DNA of 64,000 bases from Ceratothoa steindachneri (lineage: Eukaryota > Arthropoda > Malacostraca > Isopoda > Cymothoidae), in assembly GCA_963969495.1 (NCBI GenBank), contig OZ018317.1:30958503-31022502 (forward strand), given 5' to 3'. Below, one piece after another: positions 44,381 to 56,479 of the stretch. The notes beneath the pieces are model-generated. The model worked only from the letters and a program-made list of their open reading frames with translations. It was not told where the DNA came from and searched no databases. Numbering within the stretch: position 1 is the stretch's first letter; each line of letters starts with the position of its first letter. Position numbers and translations under genes: made by a program.

Positions 44381-44960
44381 AATTTGGATTCACGGATTAT
44401 ATCCTACTGCGTGGAGAACAGTGTTAGTCCTACCATTTCTGAAACCAGGTAATGACCGCTCGTCTCCTTCCCATTATAGGCAAATAGCCCTCACCATCTG
44501 TCTTACTAAATTGTTGGAAAAAAATGGTGAATACTCGCTTGCAGTGGTTTCTTGAATGACATAGCCTCCTAACTCCATACTAGTCTGGTTTTCGTAAGAA
44601 GCAGAGTACGACAGATCTTCTTTTCCGTATGGAGGGTACTCTCCGTGAGACATTTGCTCGTGGCTGTCTTCTTTGATATCGAGAAGGCATATGACGCTAC
44701 AATGATGCCATGGTGCCTCCGCCAGTTGTATGAGTGGGGATTGAGGGGACTTTTACCAGTTTCCGGGTTAGAGTTGGTAACACTTACGTCTGATCTCTAT
44801 GTCCAGGAGAAGGGTGTTCCCCTGGGGAGTGTATTATTACTTTATTCGCTATTGCAATAAACAGCAGCTCCTTTGGTCAGAGGTCTAAAAATTGCTTGTT
44901 TGTAGGTTCTGTGGGCGCTTATGACAGGTCTCCTTCCATACTTCGTGTAGCCGACACGTT
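44381..44960 (+). pseudogene. Copy B reverse transcriptase
   Basis: WRTVLVLPFLKPGND, MVNTRLQWFLE, YQSGFRKKQSTTDLLFRMEG-like, then AVFFDIEKAYDATMMPWCLR (motif A) and EKGVPLGSVL (motif B, Q to L). The YxDD segment is not found; the sequence after 44860 is out of register. Stops in several places. Confidence 0.85.
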
Positions 44961-45617
44961 TTCCTTGTCAAATATTTGCATAAATCTCTGACATGCAGAA
45001 GTCTCTGGTTGACCCACATGTGGCAGGTGATATGTTCATTGAACATGCAACATCGCACACTTCATCATGTAATCTCTTCACATACGGGTAAAAAACGGTG
45101 GATGGTGTGGGGGCTGCCGAGGTGTCACTGGGTTCTATATTCTCAGTCAGTTCCGCGGGGAGCTTCCATTTTTACTGCCGTCCTTTATGCATTTTCTTTA
45201 GCCTTACACCTTTTATCCAACTTGCATTTTACTGCCTTTACAGTTTTTATTGATTCGAGGAGTGTATTATACGCTATTTAACCTATGACCACCCCTTTTT
45301 CTCTAAAATACATTCCTGGTTGGTCAAGAACTCTTCCAAAGACAAAGTAGAGTTTTGCCGGGTTTATAGTCATGTCAGTGTCCATGGTAACGAGCGGGCC
45401 GATGAGGCAGCTCGAATTGCGGCCAACCCAGATACCGACTCGTGGCAGTCTACCATATCGTGACTTTTATCCTCATTTGGTCACTGGCAGTCAGAATGGG
45501 AATGGCTGCATTCAGTTTTACCGTGGGCTAACTGTTAACCTCGTCGGAGCTCTGAGGTGGTCGTTTGTCGGATGCGAATCGGCCGCACGCCACATACAAA
45601 GGGCATTTAATGATTAG
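44961..45617 (+). pseudogene. Copy B RNase H and C-terminal part
   Basis: At 45330-45440 SKDKVEFCRVYSHVSVHGNE and RADEAARIAANPD, the typical end of RNase H (SHxGIxGNExADxAAK). Start parts (GDMFIEHATSHTSSC) are weak. The further C-terminal Zn region is at 45565-45786 (CFPSILHDPYNDRMRFLL). Confidence 0.8.
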
Positions 45618-45950
45618 CAATGGGTCTCACATCGCTCCTATATCAATGTCATTTTTTGGTCGCCTGACAGCCTTGTCTACCCTCCACCTGGAATGTTTCC
45701 CATCTATTTTACACGACCCATATAACGATAGAATGCGCTTCCTCTTAGCCGAGGACCCCACTTTTAGCACTAATTCCCTCTTCTGACTTCTAATACAGTT
45801 TGTTCTTTTCTCTCATTTAATTAACTAGAAATGTAAATGCTAGTGTGCGCGTTTGTCTATTTTCCCTTTGTGCGGGCTAATAGGTCCCCTAGCTCGGCGC
45901 AGTGCCCCCGCCGATCTAAGTTAATGTTTCATTAGGAGGGCCTCGATGCT

Positions 45951-47476
45951 GGTATTTCTGCCTCTTCTAGAAGAGACAACAATCTCAATCACTATGCGTC
46001 CATATACGACGTGGTTCATCACAACAAGACTAGAAAGCATCATTCGAATTAAGAACTAACGTTAGAAAGCGAGTAACAGATTTCAGTACTACTAAGAAAT
46101 AAGAATAATCGAACTAAAGGTCCACGTCGTTGGCATAGGGATCCATTGAGAAGTAGGTAACCGGGATTAGAACGCTTACCATGAGACCCCTCCTCGGAAG
46201 AGGACCTGCCCTAAAGGAAGTAGCTCGAGGAGGATTTAGATTTATGCTCTCCCTCGCGAACCCCCACCACCGAGGCCAACAAGGGCCCAGCATTAATACA
46301 ACTCCCAATTCGTTTGCAACCGATATGTCCTTTCGGAGAGCAGATATGGTTCCAAAACGGATCCTTTTTCACCGAATCAAACAACTTTCCGGATGAGCTG
46401 TCCCAAGTTACCAGGGTAAACAGGGACGAATGTGTGTCTTCTTGGGCCTGCAAACGAAGGATAATGGCGTTACCCATACTTCAGCTTCATCAAGGAACAA
46501 AACATTTTACAACCAAACAGGGTTGCCATCGCAGGTTCCTCCAATTGAGGCGGAGGGAGCGGGATTGAAAACGAAAGGGAAAAACAGTGTTATGGTTGTA
46601 TGTGCGAGGATATATGTAGAGGGAGCTGACTGCACGCGGTCGTCAGACTTGAAGCACCGCTAGTTGGTGGCAAGTTCCCTAACAGCGAAATTTTTTTACG
46701 TGTCCGGTCTCATTGGAGACTGGATCTCAGTAACTAGGCGTGGAGCTCCAATCGAGATAGCTAAAGCTTCCTTCACCTACACCTTTACTCACTAGGCTAG
46801 CGAGAGCTTCCTTAGGCGGTACACAGTTTTTGCTTGGGTCAAACGACTCTTTACGCCTACAACCGTAATTCACAACTGAGCGTAGTACACCCCACGCCAA
46901 CTCTTTATTCCTTCTTCACATATACCAGCCATAAATTGGGTTCATATGAGAGATGGGGTTCGTGACAGCCCCACCCATTACTTAATGAACTGAAAGACAA
47001 ACCTTTCGGATGCACGGGGTGCCAGGCCAGTGGACCCTCGCTTTTTACGACATACGTTATTATTAATACAAATATCGATGGGTAACAGTAAGTTATGGAA
47101 GGTTTCATTAACGGGGTTTTTATTATTATTATTTAGAGCAGGGCTTTAGTAAATAAAGAATCTACACCAAGGGTAGAAGTTTATACTTGGTGAAATCGGT
47201 AGTCAACGAAGTCGTTCGCACAATTTTTCCATCTAAAGTATCAGAACGAGACGCATTTCATAACTTTGGGGCACTTGAGCCTCATTCAAACAGTAATTTG
47301 AAGAATAACAGGACTTGATCAACTCCCCTGATCCTTTCTCACGGTACAATTCTACCACTGGCCTAACACGTCCAGAACGTAGTCTCCGCCTCACCTATTT
47401 GCCGAACTTTTAAACTCAGAATTTGGAATATAATAGGGATAGGGAGTAAATACAAGTGAATAATCAACATTTATAA
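45951..47476. other. Long stretch with no recognised gene
   Basis: Minus-strand frames at 46114-46477 and plus frames at 46181-46663 are of similar length and none has motifs. Not rRNA as far as I can tell. An (ATT)n run is at 47119-47138. Confidence 0.3.
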
Positions 47477-47652
47477 TCACGAAACATCGTCGCGAGTGTC
47501 CATTTCTGTATCATTTGGATCTGAACATGACTGTTCACTTTCTTCATTGGATTTAATAAACCTTTTTAACTTCAAGTTTGAGACAAACTTCAGTTCTCCT
47601 TTCCAAATTTTAAATTCAATGAAGTTGACTTTATCGGTTAAGTCGACAGTTT
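47477..47652 (-). CDS. Candidate last coding exon of an unknown host gene
   Basis: Minus strand: TATTTATTTTTGTTTCAG, a good pyrimidine-rich acceptor, followed in one of three phases by an open frame TVDLTDKVNFIEFKIWKGEL, then KFVSNLKLKRFIKSNEESEQ and an acidic Ser/Asp end EMDTRDDVS, TGA at 47479-47477. The codon use is protein-like and the two other phases stop within 7 codons. I do not recognise it. Preceding exons would be at higher coordinates and were not found before the I-like block. It could be chance. Confidence 0.4.
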
Positions 47653-48720
47653 CTGAAACAAAAATAAATATTGCTAGTTTTCATTCATGGTTTAATGGGT
47701 CAAAAGATGGGTAACTTTATGTTGAACGTGATAAAAAGGGGCCAAAATGGGAGAAGAATTTTAAATGGTTGCTGGTAATATCAAAGGTTCTATGCTCAAC
47801 TGAATAATATCACATAAGCAATTTCAATAGGAAACAAAGGGTTGACGATATAATTTGAACCAGAGCCTAATTCTATAAAGATCTTCATCGATTCCAGTGA
47901 GAATAAAGCAACAGAATATCCGTTGCTATAGAGACCTCATATTAGCCTCTATGCAGACGCCAGAACTTTCCATAAAAATCTAGTTATAATAATAAATCCA
48001 CCTAGAGCAGGCGCACTATACGTTATGAAATTATTGCATTCACTCATCACCAACCACCTTCACAAAAGGTAGGCTGGGTGCGCTTCAATGCCACTAAAAC
48101 TACCCAGCATCTTTATGCCCCATTAAGACTAAGGTCACCCCCATCGTTTTGTCCACCCCAAAGGCCCCTCATGATGATGGGGTTTATGGGCTCTAGAACT
48201 TCGTCCAGTCAGGGTTCATCCTTGGCCAGAAGCCCCCCCCCCTCCCCCATCGCAATCACATTCCATCCACATCTACCATACACTTCCTCCTTTGTCAGTC
48301 CTTTTCCTCTCAAACCACTCATTCTCAAGCGAACTTTTAAGCAATCTTCCAATTATCACAGCCTATAATATTCTGTTCATGTCTATTTCCCACAAGGAGG
48401 GAAGGGAGGGGGGAGGGCACCCGGTAGACAGCTATACATGGTAATAAAACTTGATTGAAACGTCGCGAGTGGGGAGGGTTTTTTTCTTTCTAAGTATTTA
48501 TTACTTTACTATTTTTTCACCACTTCCTCTTCGAGCTCCTTCTCACCTCTTTCTTGGCTGGCGGCAAATTTTGCAGGCTAGTCGCAAACTGGTTGCCCCT
48601 GGTCGGGGCAAAGTTGTTTTTTTTTTTCCTGCGCTAAACTGGCCAATGCCTACTAGGACAAATGTCGTAGTAACCATCCGAAAGCCTAATGCTAGGCTAA
48701 AATAAAAACCAAACGAGGAA
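47653..48720. other. Unassigned, probably intronic or intergenic
   Basis: C-rich run at 48230-48250; nothing coding recognised. Confidence 0.3.
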
Positions 48721-48807
48721 TTTTTTTTTTAATTTAACAGCAAAAAGAAGGAAGCGCGTTCCAGGGTCGGGGGTAGGCCCGCCTCTTCCAGCACAGGAAC
48801 ATGCGAT

Positions 48808-49778
48808 TTACAACAAAGAGTCAAGCATCCTCCAAAAAATGGTATAGTCCGCAAGTCGGTGTGCACGAACCAGTCCCAAGTATAAGGGGCAAGCGGTAGA
48901 GAACCCGCTCATCCCGGTACAGGGACAGGTAACGTGCGCGAATATCAGCCAGACTGGGATATTAAACAAGAAATTGCCAAACAGTTTGGGGGACAACGCA
49001 GTCGTCATAATAAGGTGCAGGCAGGAGCTCCATCAAATGGCGGTGCGTCCCGTGAGTGTGTCCAATTCAGAGACAACAGAAAGCAAACCGAAGCCATCAC
49101 GGCATTGGGGAGTAGGTCAATGGGAACAGTCACGGCGCAAAGGCACGCAACCTTTTCTCCTAGACGATCTCCCATCTTATTTGCCAAGCAGGCCGGAGAG
49201 CTGCCCGTATTCCTGCCATGTAATCGGTGTGAGGAAGGGCGAAACGCTGGCCATGTCGCCCAGTCCTCGCGGACTCTTTGGCGCCTTCATTCCCCGCAAT
49301 TGCCACATGTCCAGAAACCCAGCAAAAGATAATCTCGACATCCGCCCGGTTCGCGGAAACCGAGGCGGCACAGATACCGCGAACATGGGGATTTGGAGAT
49401 TCGAATGCACGAGAGCACTCAAGGCGCTTTGTGAGTCGCTATAAATCACAATCAGGTCTTAAAACCGGGCACGACGCGTTGTCTCCGAAACCAAGCGGTG
49501 TATTGTAACCAGCTCGGCCGTGAAGACAGACGCAGCGCCTGGCAGAGACCAGCTAAATTCAAACAGAGGGATACAGCGTTGAAACCGACCCACCTCTTGG
49601 GACTTGGAGCCATCCGTATAAACCGGAACAGTTCCAGCGTGACACGAGGTGTGCTCCAAAAAGGACAAACGCAATACTCCCGGGGCTGTAGAAGCTTTGG
49701 GAGCAGAGGCGTGGCGACAAATAGTCAAATGTGGTACCCTCCAGGGTGGGCTCCTGGTCAGAACCAGGGGTGCCACCG
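48808..49778 (-). pseudogene. Copy C RNase H and C-terminal part
   Basis: 49778-49459: GTVPVYTDGSKSQEVGRFQR (catalytic D), AASVFTAELVTIHRLV (E). 49449-49177: MIYSDSQSALSALVHSN (D). 49008-48808 is the end, CPLYLGLVRAHRLADYTIFW. Active-site acids present, frames broken. Confidence 0.85.
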
Positions 49779-50708
49779 TGTAGTAGGTCCATTTTTGTTT
49801 GCCTCAGCTCACCAATGCCCAATCTAATGCCCGCCTTTTGTTTCAGGTTCTGGTGAAGGAGGGAGGACAAAGCTGCCTGGAAGGAGTGTGGGTCCCCCCC
49901 CCTCCACAGGCGAAATATATAAGAACAGGTTTTTGATGATTGATTGAAAACGGTCATTATAGTGAAAGCACGAAAAGAAGTGGAGCTGGAAGTAAAACTA
50001 GGTACGATATGAGTGAGGGAGAGGGGAACACGTAACAGCTTGAAAGAAGCAACAGGGGGGTAATTATGTTCCCCTTTTTCAGTTCCTTTGGTCCCGCTGC
50101 TCTTGTCTGTGAGTGAGGAGAAGGAAGAAGTCGAGCACTAAGCCATCGGTGTGTGGCAGAATTAAGGGACCACAGCCAACTGTCGCCTTGGTCCCCCTTG
50201 AGAGAGAGAGAGACCGACCGCTCGAGTACGCTTTCTTCCCCGCCCCACGCTCAGGGAGAGTGAGTGAACCGTCCCATAACGTGCGAGAAAACGCCCCGGG
50301 GCAACATTATTGACTATTAAACTAACTGAGCCGGCTCATTGGGGGGTTTGTGGTGGCCACGATTGTTGGACAGAGAGAGGTAGAGGAAACCATTGGTGCT
50401 TTCGCAAACCAATAGTTGTTTTTGGTAACAATAAATATTTATTGTGTTGCGCATATATTGATATTTATTGAGATATATTGGGTGAGGTTGAAGTTGGAGA
50501 ATCAATTTGTATATATTTTGTGTTGTGCGTTTTTCTTATATATTTGTACTGTTGTGGAATTAAATGTATTGGGTGGTGGATAAATATATGTTATTTTAAT
50601 AAAAGAAAATAGGTATCCGTATATTTTGTCTCCTTCCGATCTGACAGGCGTCTCACGAGTTGAGTGAGTGGACCTTGTGGCAGGTGGTTTCCGGGACCAG
50701 CCGCTACA
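49779..50708 (+). mobile_element. Solo LTR with 4-bp target duplication
   Basis: Seen: ACCG at 49775-49778 and at 50709-50712 flank a 930-bp unit that starts TGTAGTAGGTCC and ends CCAGCCGCTACA, so TGTAG...CTACA. AATAAA near 50598 fits plus orientation. The flanking copy C sequence matches copy D without a gap when the unit and one ACCG are removed. Orientation is uncertain; family unknown. Confidence 0.85.
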
Positions 50709-50744
50709 ACCGGCGCGGGAGCTACACCGAGCTCTCGAAGTTTT

Positions 50745-51882
50745 CTATGCAGTCTCTCGGTGGCATAGGTACCGTCGAGATCGGAAGTGAATGTAGTGAA
50801 AGCTGTTACGAATGAGGGAGGCTAAGGCTCGCGCGTACACGCGAATAATGCACTGTGCACGGTGCAGGGCGAGTGGCATCTCCCCAGCATCGACAAGCTC
50901 TCAATGGGGCAAGTGCATAAAACTCGCATCCGTAGTCGAGCTTCGAACGAACAAAGGATCTATCCAGATCCTATCAGTGCCCCAGGCGCTGAACGTCACG
51001 GAGAGAAGAATATCCATGGCGCAGGTACAAAAGACCCTGAGGCTGCGAATATGAGCCTTCCCGGTCAGGCGTCGATCAAATACAAGACCAAGGAAACGGT
51101 GCGAGTCCACCACTTCCAAGCGCACCACATTTAGAAACAAGTCTGGGTCAAGATGGAGCCATGGATGGCGGCAGAAGTGCACCACCTTAGTCTTGGTCAA
51201 GGAAAAACAAAGCCTGTGCGTTTCGGCATAGCGAGAGACGAGGTTCAATGCCTGTTGGAGTCGACATCTGAGCTGCGCCAAATGAGATCGAAAGGTCGTC
51301 CACCTTGATGCTCAGGGCAAAGTGTGACATTGCGGACACTTCCCTCCGGGACACCCTCTTCCTGCTCCATTGTGCCGGAGAGGGCTCCCCCCACCCATAC
51401 GCGGAATCGACACTCTCGTAAAAATTCAGATATACAGATTGGAAGACGTCCCGTCGCCCCCATCGTGTGGAGAGTCTCCATGATACCGTATCACTATGCG
51501 GTATCATAGGCCTTCTCCAGATCGAAAAACACCGTGGCGTAGTGCTGTCTACGAAGGCCTCGCAGAGGGCATTTTTCAGTTGGAGCAGAACATCCGACGT
51601 GGAGTGGAACTTGCGGAAGCCGCACTTTGAGGAAGACAGATGGGCTCGGCTGTGAAGAAAAAAAAAGCTAATCTACCATTTACCAATTTCTCCATCAACT
51701 TGTACACGCAGGAGGTTAGAAATATTGGGCGGAAGCGGCCGGGATAGAGTGATCTCTCCTCGGTTTGCCAAAAGCGAGCACAGTAGCGATTCGCCAGGAA
51801 TCTGGAGGATACCCTCTATCCAGATCTTGTTGAACAAATCTAAGAGAAAGGCCATGCCTCGCTCACCCAGGTATCGAAGCAT
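50745..51882 (-). pseudogene. Copy C reverse transcriptase
   Basis: LDLFNKIWIEGILQIPGESL (51882-51673), then FRKFHSTSDVLLQLKNALCE and FDLEKAYDTA (motif A) at 51650-51500, GVPEGSVRNVTL (motif B with Q to E), VDDLSISFGAAQ (motif C, YVDD with Y replaced by K after a deletion of some 20 codons) and KTKVVHFCRHPWLHLDPDLF, FLGLVFDRRLTGKAHIRSLR (thumb). Confidence 0.9.
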
Positions 51883-51904
51883 GGCGTACAGGATATCGTC
51901 TGGA

Positions 51905-52399
51905 TCAGGGGCAGTCCGTGCACGAAGCGAGAGCGGAACGCAACTTACTCATAGTAAACCTGTCGTTGAAGGCTTCTTCGCCTCTGGAAGTAAAGGCCAT
52001 TCGGCGGCCTTCCGCGACGTCACAACACACATTGAATGCTTGCGGAGCGACATTCCGGCTAGAGAATGCAGTCGCGAAGGATTCCGCCACTGACGCGGGG
52101 TCTGAGATTGCAGCCCCATTCTCCTGGAGATCGGGAGGAATGGGTCCTGCGAGAACTTGCCCTGAATCTTTTTGACTCGCTTCCACACCTCTGCTAGAGG
52201 GGTCTTCCCGATAAGTGAAGACACGTATGCCCGCCAAGAAGAGCGGCGGGCGTGCTTCGAAATATATGGAACCTAGCCCTAGCTCAACGAAATTTCCCGA
52301 CAGTGAAGTCGTTAGGCCTATGGCGATGAGGTTGCCGGAGAACTCAAAGGCCTCATCTACCGACCTAAACCTCTCGACTGAGACAGAGATATCAGCCAT
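51905..52399 (-). pseudogene. Copy C linker between EN and RT
   Basis: 164 open codons, MADISVSVERFRSVDEAFEF and SGNLIAIGLT, then ASVAESFATAFSSRN and FNDRFTMSKLRSALASC. Copies E and G carry the same region (59191-59640, 63785-63970). Typical spacer: AIxxSIP-like with WW pair lost. Confidence 0.75.
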
Positions 52400-52404
52400 T
52401 TCAT

Positions 52405-53174
52405 GAAATGCGGATCATCATGTCCGCGCCAAGCTCTCGGAAAAGTGATCACTATCATGGAGGTCATCGTCCCCACCTCCCAAATAAAGCTGTGCATCCG
52501 GAGAGCACAAAGATAGATCGAGGCAGGAAATGAAGCGTTCTCGGGCAGTGATGCGTAAACCCATGCACATTTAGGACACCTATCTCCAGCTCGTCGATCA
52601 GGTCGACAAGGACTTGACTCCTGGGATTGATCTAGTAGTCTCCCCAGAGGGGGTGTCTACCGTTCAGATCTCCAAGCACGAGAAAGGGCCCCGGCAACCG
52701 TGCCACGACGCGGCGGAAGTCCTCGGCTGGCTGTGAAATGTACGCAGAAATAACAGTATACCTCCTAACTAGGGGCAGTTGCACAGCTACTGCCTGAAAA
52801 GAGGTATCTAATGTAAAGAGAAGAACGGAGAAATCATGTCGGGTGTAAATCGCGCATCCTTCTGCCCGGCCCCCATCCCGTGGTGGTGGGCTCGCAAAAC
52901 ACTTATACCCCGGAAGGGTGGGCAAGAGGCACGCGCCCAGCATGGTCTCCTGCGAAAAGATAGCTAATGGGAAACGACCGAGACGACCCTCGGCAACTCC
53001 TCCCAGTTGGCCCACAGTCTGCGGCAATTCCATTGAAGGAATATAACCGCCAGGCCTAGCTCGGAGGAGATGCGGGGCCCTCTTCGAAGAGAAGACCCTT
53101 ACGGAAGTGTCCGTACGCTTCCCGGAGGCAGAACTCTGGGCTCTGTTGGCCGAACAATGTGCTGTCTCCTTCAA
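52405..53174 (-). pseudogene. Copy C APE-type endonuclease
   Basis: 180 open codons (53174-52632): ASPPPRDGGRAEGCAIYTRH, SFQAVAVQLPLVRRYTVISA, FRRVVARLPGPFLVLGDLNG and RHPLWGDY (GDLNGRHxxWG, catalytic). The SDH end is in another frame near 52460 (HDSDHFPRAW). The N terminus before 53174 is partly lost. Confidence 0.9.
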
Positions 53175-53196
53175 GGACTTATCGGGTAGGTTGGGC

Positions 53197-53600
53197 TCAC
53201 CATGCGAGCCTTTTCCCCTCTCCCTTTCGAAACCTTGGGCAAGTGGGTGGCTTCGGGGGCGGGGGTCCCTCCTTTGGAGGATCCATCGTCCCAGCCTTGG
53301 GTGGCGGCGTAGGAGCCGAAGCTCCTTGTGCTGTCCTCCTTCGGGGGGCAGCTTTAGGAGTCCTGGAAGACTGCCTCACGACCACCTTCAGGGGTATTGC
53401 CTCCTGTGAGTCTAACGACTTGGTGGAGGCGCGCGGCCGTTTCGCCTTACAGGAAATGGTCACGTTGTTAAGAGTGTGAGGCATTTGGGCGCGAAGCCTT
53501 GGTCCTTGGGACGGCATCTCTTTATGGAGCGTCCATATATGTTTGGCAGAAATAACATCTTCTGGGGCTGGGTTTAAATTCCCTTACTTAAAAGCGACCC
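53197..53600 (-). pseudogene. Copy C ORF1, C-terminal part, knuckles deleted
   Basis: Just after PSPRRCYFCQTYMDAP (a first knuckle start like PRRCFKCHMLGH in copy B) the sequence runs straight into SRTPKAAPRRRTAQGASAPT and PPKEGPPPPKPPTCPRFRKG, a basic Pro-rich tail. Two to three knuckles are missing. Confidence 0.7.
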
Positions 53601-53704
53601 TATCCCAGATGTGTGTGTTTCGGCAGGATATTTAGGTTGAATCAGATAAATTAGGTGTTTGCTGGTACTTTGACGTTGTTTACTTCTCTGTGTACTTTGT
53701 GCAC

Positions 53705-54418
53705 TTAGGTGACAGAGTATTCATCTAATTCTTCAATTAGTTGGGTTTCTGTATATTGGGCAAAGTCTGGCTCTATTATAACACCTTTAGGCATGTTAAA
53801 GGAAGAGTGTGGGGTCAGTACTACTTTATCCCCTGCCAGCTCTGTTACCGTTAATACTTTCTCTGCCTGGTCGTTTGGTTTTACTTCAACTAATATGCTT
53901 CCATCTCCTTGGGGCGAGAGAGATGGGAATACTGTCCTGGGAAGCTGGAATAGTCTCTGGAAATATTTTTCCTGTTTAACCATGCACTTCTTCATTAGGG
54001 TAGGGGGGATGGTCTGGTTTTATCAAATAAAATCTTCTGAAAGAGCAGTCTATGAACTGACCTGGGAGTACTTGTAGCGAGAGTAATTCAGCCAATGTCT
54101 TTGTGAATCTTGCTGATCCTACTACTTGTGGAGGATTCGAAGCATCCTGTAGGTTTCGCATCGATTTCGGTAGTTTCTGTGGAGGTGAGGTTTGGTAGTT
54201 GGACATTTTACTCGTTCCTAGGCTGTTATTTTTTCCTGTCTGTCTGGTTGCTTGGGAAGATCTTGTGCTGGATGTCCTACCATTCGCTTTCCCCACATCT
54301 TACGTCCTTTTTGTTCTCGGATTATGGTACTCATTGTAGTCGTCGTCGAACTGGGAAGTAAGGAGGGTTGGGAGGGAGGAGTGCATGCGCAACTTGCTTT
54401 TTCTTTAGCTCTTTTCAT
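53705..54418 (-). pseudogene. Copy C ORF1, N-terminal and middle part
   Basis: 54418-54218 (TMSTIIREQKGRKMWGKRMV), 54296-53976 (SARFTKTLAELLSLQVLPGQ) and 53995-53705 (DGSILVEVKPNDQAEKVLTV, PHSSFNMPKGVIIEPDFAQY). The last aligns with copy B ORF1. Each piece is in its own frame. Confidence 0.75.
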
Positions 54419-54420
54419 TG

Positions 54421-55170
54421 CATTTTGAGGGGATTTAGTATAATGGATTTGTTAAGACATAAGCGTACTAACCACTCTTGTGAACGCTCCGTCTTGCTAG
54501 CACCAATAGGCGAGCGTAGCCGAAACCCGAGAAAGGGAATGATAATTTGGTTTCCATCAACCCTGCAGATGCCAGTTTCTACATGACGCAGTCGACGTGT
54601 AGGCGCGGACGCGGGGCCATATATACAGGGGTCACAGACATCACTGCAAGGGTACCTCACAGTAGCCCATGCGGACTGTGCCGGATACACCTGGTGGGCC
54701 TTAACCCTTTCCTCGTTGCTGGTTGGTTCTGGCCCGGTCCCGCGGACCGAATGCCGACCGCGAAATTCCACACCTTCTTGGCAGCTAAAAAAAGGGTGGG
54801 GGGGGGGGTAGCGACCAATATTCTGCAGATGTTGATGGGAGATCAAGCCCAGACTAATCTCAGAAAACCAGACCACTCGTCTACTAATAATTAGGACAGG
54901 TCCGAACCCAAGAAGAACAGCTTAACCCTATCGAAACAAACATTTTGAAGAGAGGGAGAGGAAAGAAAATGCCAGAGAAGGCTAAAAAGTTTGTTAGTGA
55001 AAAAGGAAGAAGAGGCTAGGGTTGGACGGGACGCTAGTTCTGTCAGCACGGCGGTCACAAAGAAATATCGCTGTGCCCCTTACAGGGGAGAAGGGGTCCT
55101 TTTTAAGAGTCGCGGCACAATGTCGAGCAAATTTAAATTCCCCTCGGCTGACTCAAATATTCTTTGCCAG
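54421..55170. other. Unassigned; possible 5' region of the I-like family
   Basis: The strip CTGTGCCCCTTACAGGGGAGAAGG (55072) has a relative at 61526-61545 (GTGCCCCTTACAGGGCATTAAGG), so 55045-55170 is repeated. A 153-codon minus frame (54876-54415) has no motif. Confidence 0.35.
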
Positions 55171-55179
55171 GGCACCCGG

Positions 55180-55362
55180 ATGGCTGACATGATTCCTACT
55201 ATGTAGTCACTGTGAGGAAGAGCAAAACGCTGGTGTAGTTGTTCAGTCCTCATGGACTATTTAGCACCCTCATTCCCTGCAATCCCATGTCCAGAAACTC
55301 AGCAGAAGATGCTCTCGACATCCGCCCGGCTCAGGGATTATGTGCAGTAAAAGAAAATTCAG
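55180..55362 (-). pseudogene. I-like RNase H fragment
   Basis: Matches 49190-49370 of copy C (CCAGAAACTCAGCAGAAGAT, CTCGACATCCGCCCGGC, GTGAGGAAGAGCAAAACGCTGG). Confidence 0.7.
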
Positions 55363-55369
55363 AAAAGGA

Positions 55370-56470
55370 AAATCTTAAATCTCACCAAATCCTGAATTCA
55401 GAAATTCTGCAACCTCCTTTTCTCTACAAATTCGAATGAGATCTTCTCTGCTTGCATGTTGACGGTTCTTTTTGTTGAAGTGGTTCTTCTTTTGAGTGAT
55501 GTAATTCAACTCCTCCGAATTACGGTCAATGTACCTGTGAGAGTGAAAACGAATATAGTTGTCAACCAATGTGAAAGTTGAGTTTCAGGGTGAATGAATA
55601 AAAAGAACACCAAAGAGAGAAAAAAAAAGAAAGTTGCAGGAATGCAAATGAGACAACCTACTTATAAATTTTGCAGGGGTGGGTGGGAAGAAAGTGGCAC
55701 TTCTGATATTTCCCCCCCTTTTGAGGTTGGGATGTTCCAGGAGCCTGCATAAGAGTATGCTGATGCCTATGTTGTTGTTTTTCGTGTTTTTAAGGAGTTC
55801 ATCTTGCAACCGACATGCAACTTTAGATTCCCATCATCTTTGCCATTAAGGCCAAAGAGCTGACCTAACTCTTGCCATGTAGTCATACGGACAGTGCCAT
55901 AATGCTTGGCACAAAAACTACCATGGTGTTTCTTAACATACCCCCCCTCCCAAAAGAAACATAAGAAAAATTCCATATTACTTGCTTGGTGCATAAGTGT
56001 TTTATACACTGACCCTTTCAAGGAATGACTGTCAGTCCTGCACCAATTATTGGGACACACAAAGGAGTCTCCCCTACAATGGATGGATGGATGAATGTAC
56101 AAGTATCCTGGAGCACACTTAATGGTGATCGCGCTAAAATAGTTATATGTTTTTTTGTTTTTTTTTCAGGGGTTCAAATCTAAAAAGCAAAGTTGGATGG
56201 ACGAGATGAATGGAGGTGAAGTGATATACAGTGAGTGAGAGTTGTAATGGAATGTGTACACCTAAAATGGAAGTGATACAAACTTTTCTATAACTTGTAG
56301 ACAATTCCATTTCTTGTACGTAGCGGATAATACAGCAGCTGGGGTGGATATTATTCGTTGTTAACGCCAGTCGCAGCATGGCAGAGGTTGTTCCTCCACC
56401 ATCGGTAGAAGGATATCAGTGTTGTGGTTCACCAAAGGTCAGGAAGTCTGGTATTAGGTGGGTGATTGTC
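55370..56470. other. No gene recognised
   Basis: Minus frames 55767-56102 and 56143-56379 have no motif; both look like leftover AT-rich frames. Confidence 0.3.
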
Positions 56471-56479
56471 GGGGGATGT

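Larger units (their letters stand above)
43229..45950 (+). mobile_element. I-like non-LTR element, copy B, endonuclease deleted
   Basis: Plus strand: ORF1 with zinc knuckles, EN-RT linker, RT, RNase H end, 3' UTR. The EN domain (as at 52400-53174) is missing, and the linker follows the knuckles within about 120 bp. I-like call rests on RNase H after the RT. Confidence 0.8.
48720..54420 (-). mobile_element. I-like non-LTR element, copy C, near full length
   Basis: Minus strand in order: ORF1 (54418-53197), endonuclease (53174-52405), linker (52399-51905), RT (51882-50745), [solo LTR 50708-49779], RNase H (49778-49177), C-terminal part to 48808, AT-rich 3' end. Family knowledge: EN, RT and RNase H in one ORF2 mark the I superfamily (I, Nimb, R1/LOA relatives). 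The best representative in the window, yet broken by shifts, deletions and the LTR. Confidence 0.85.

Noticed and set aside
46100..46950. rRNA fragment
   Set aside because: Composition first suggested it, but no known 18S or 28S core segment could be recognised.
54415..54876. 153-codon minus-strand frame as a gene
   Set aside because: No motif or start context; similar-length frame on the plus strand at the same place.
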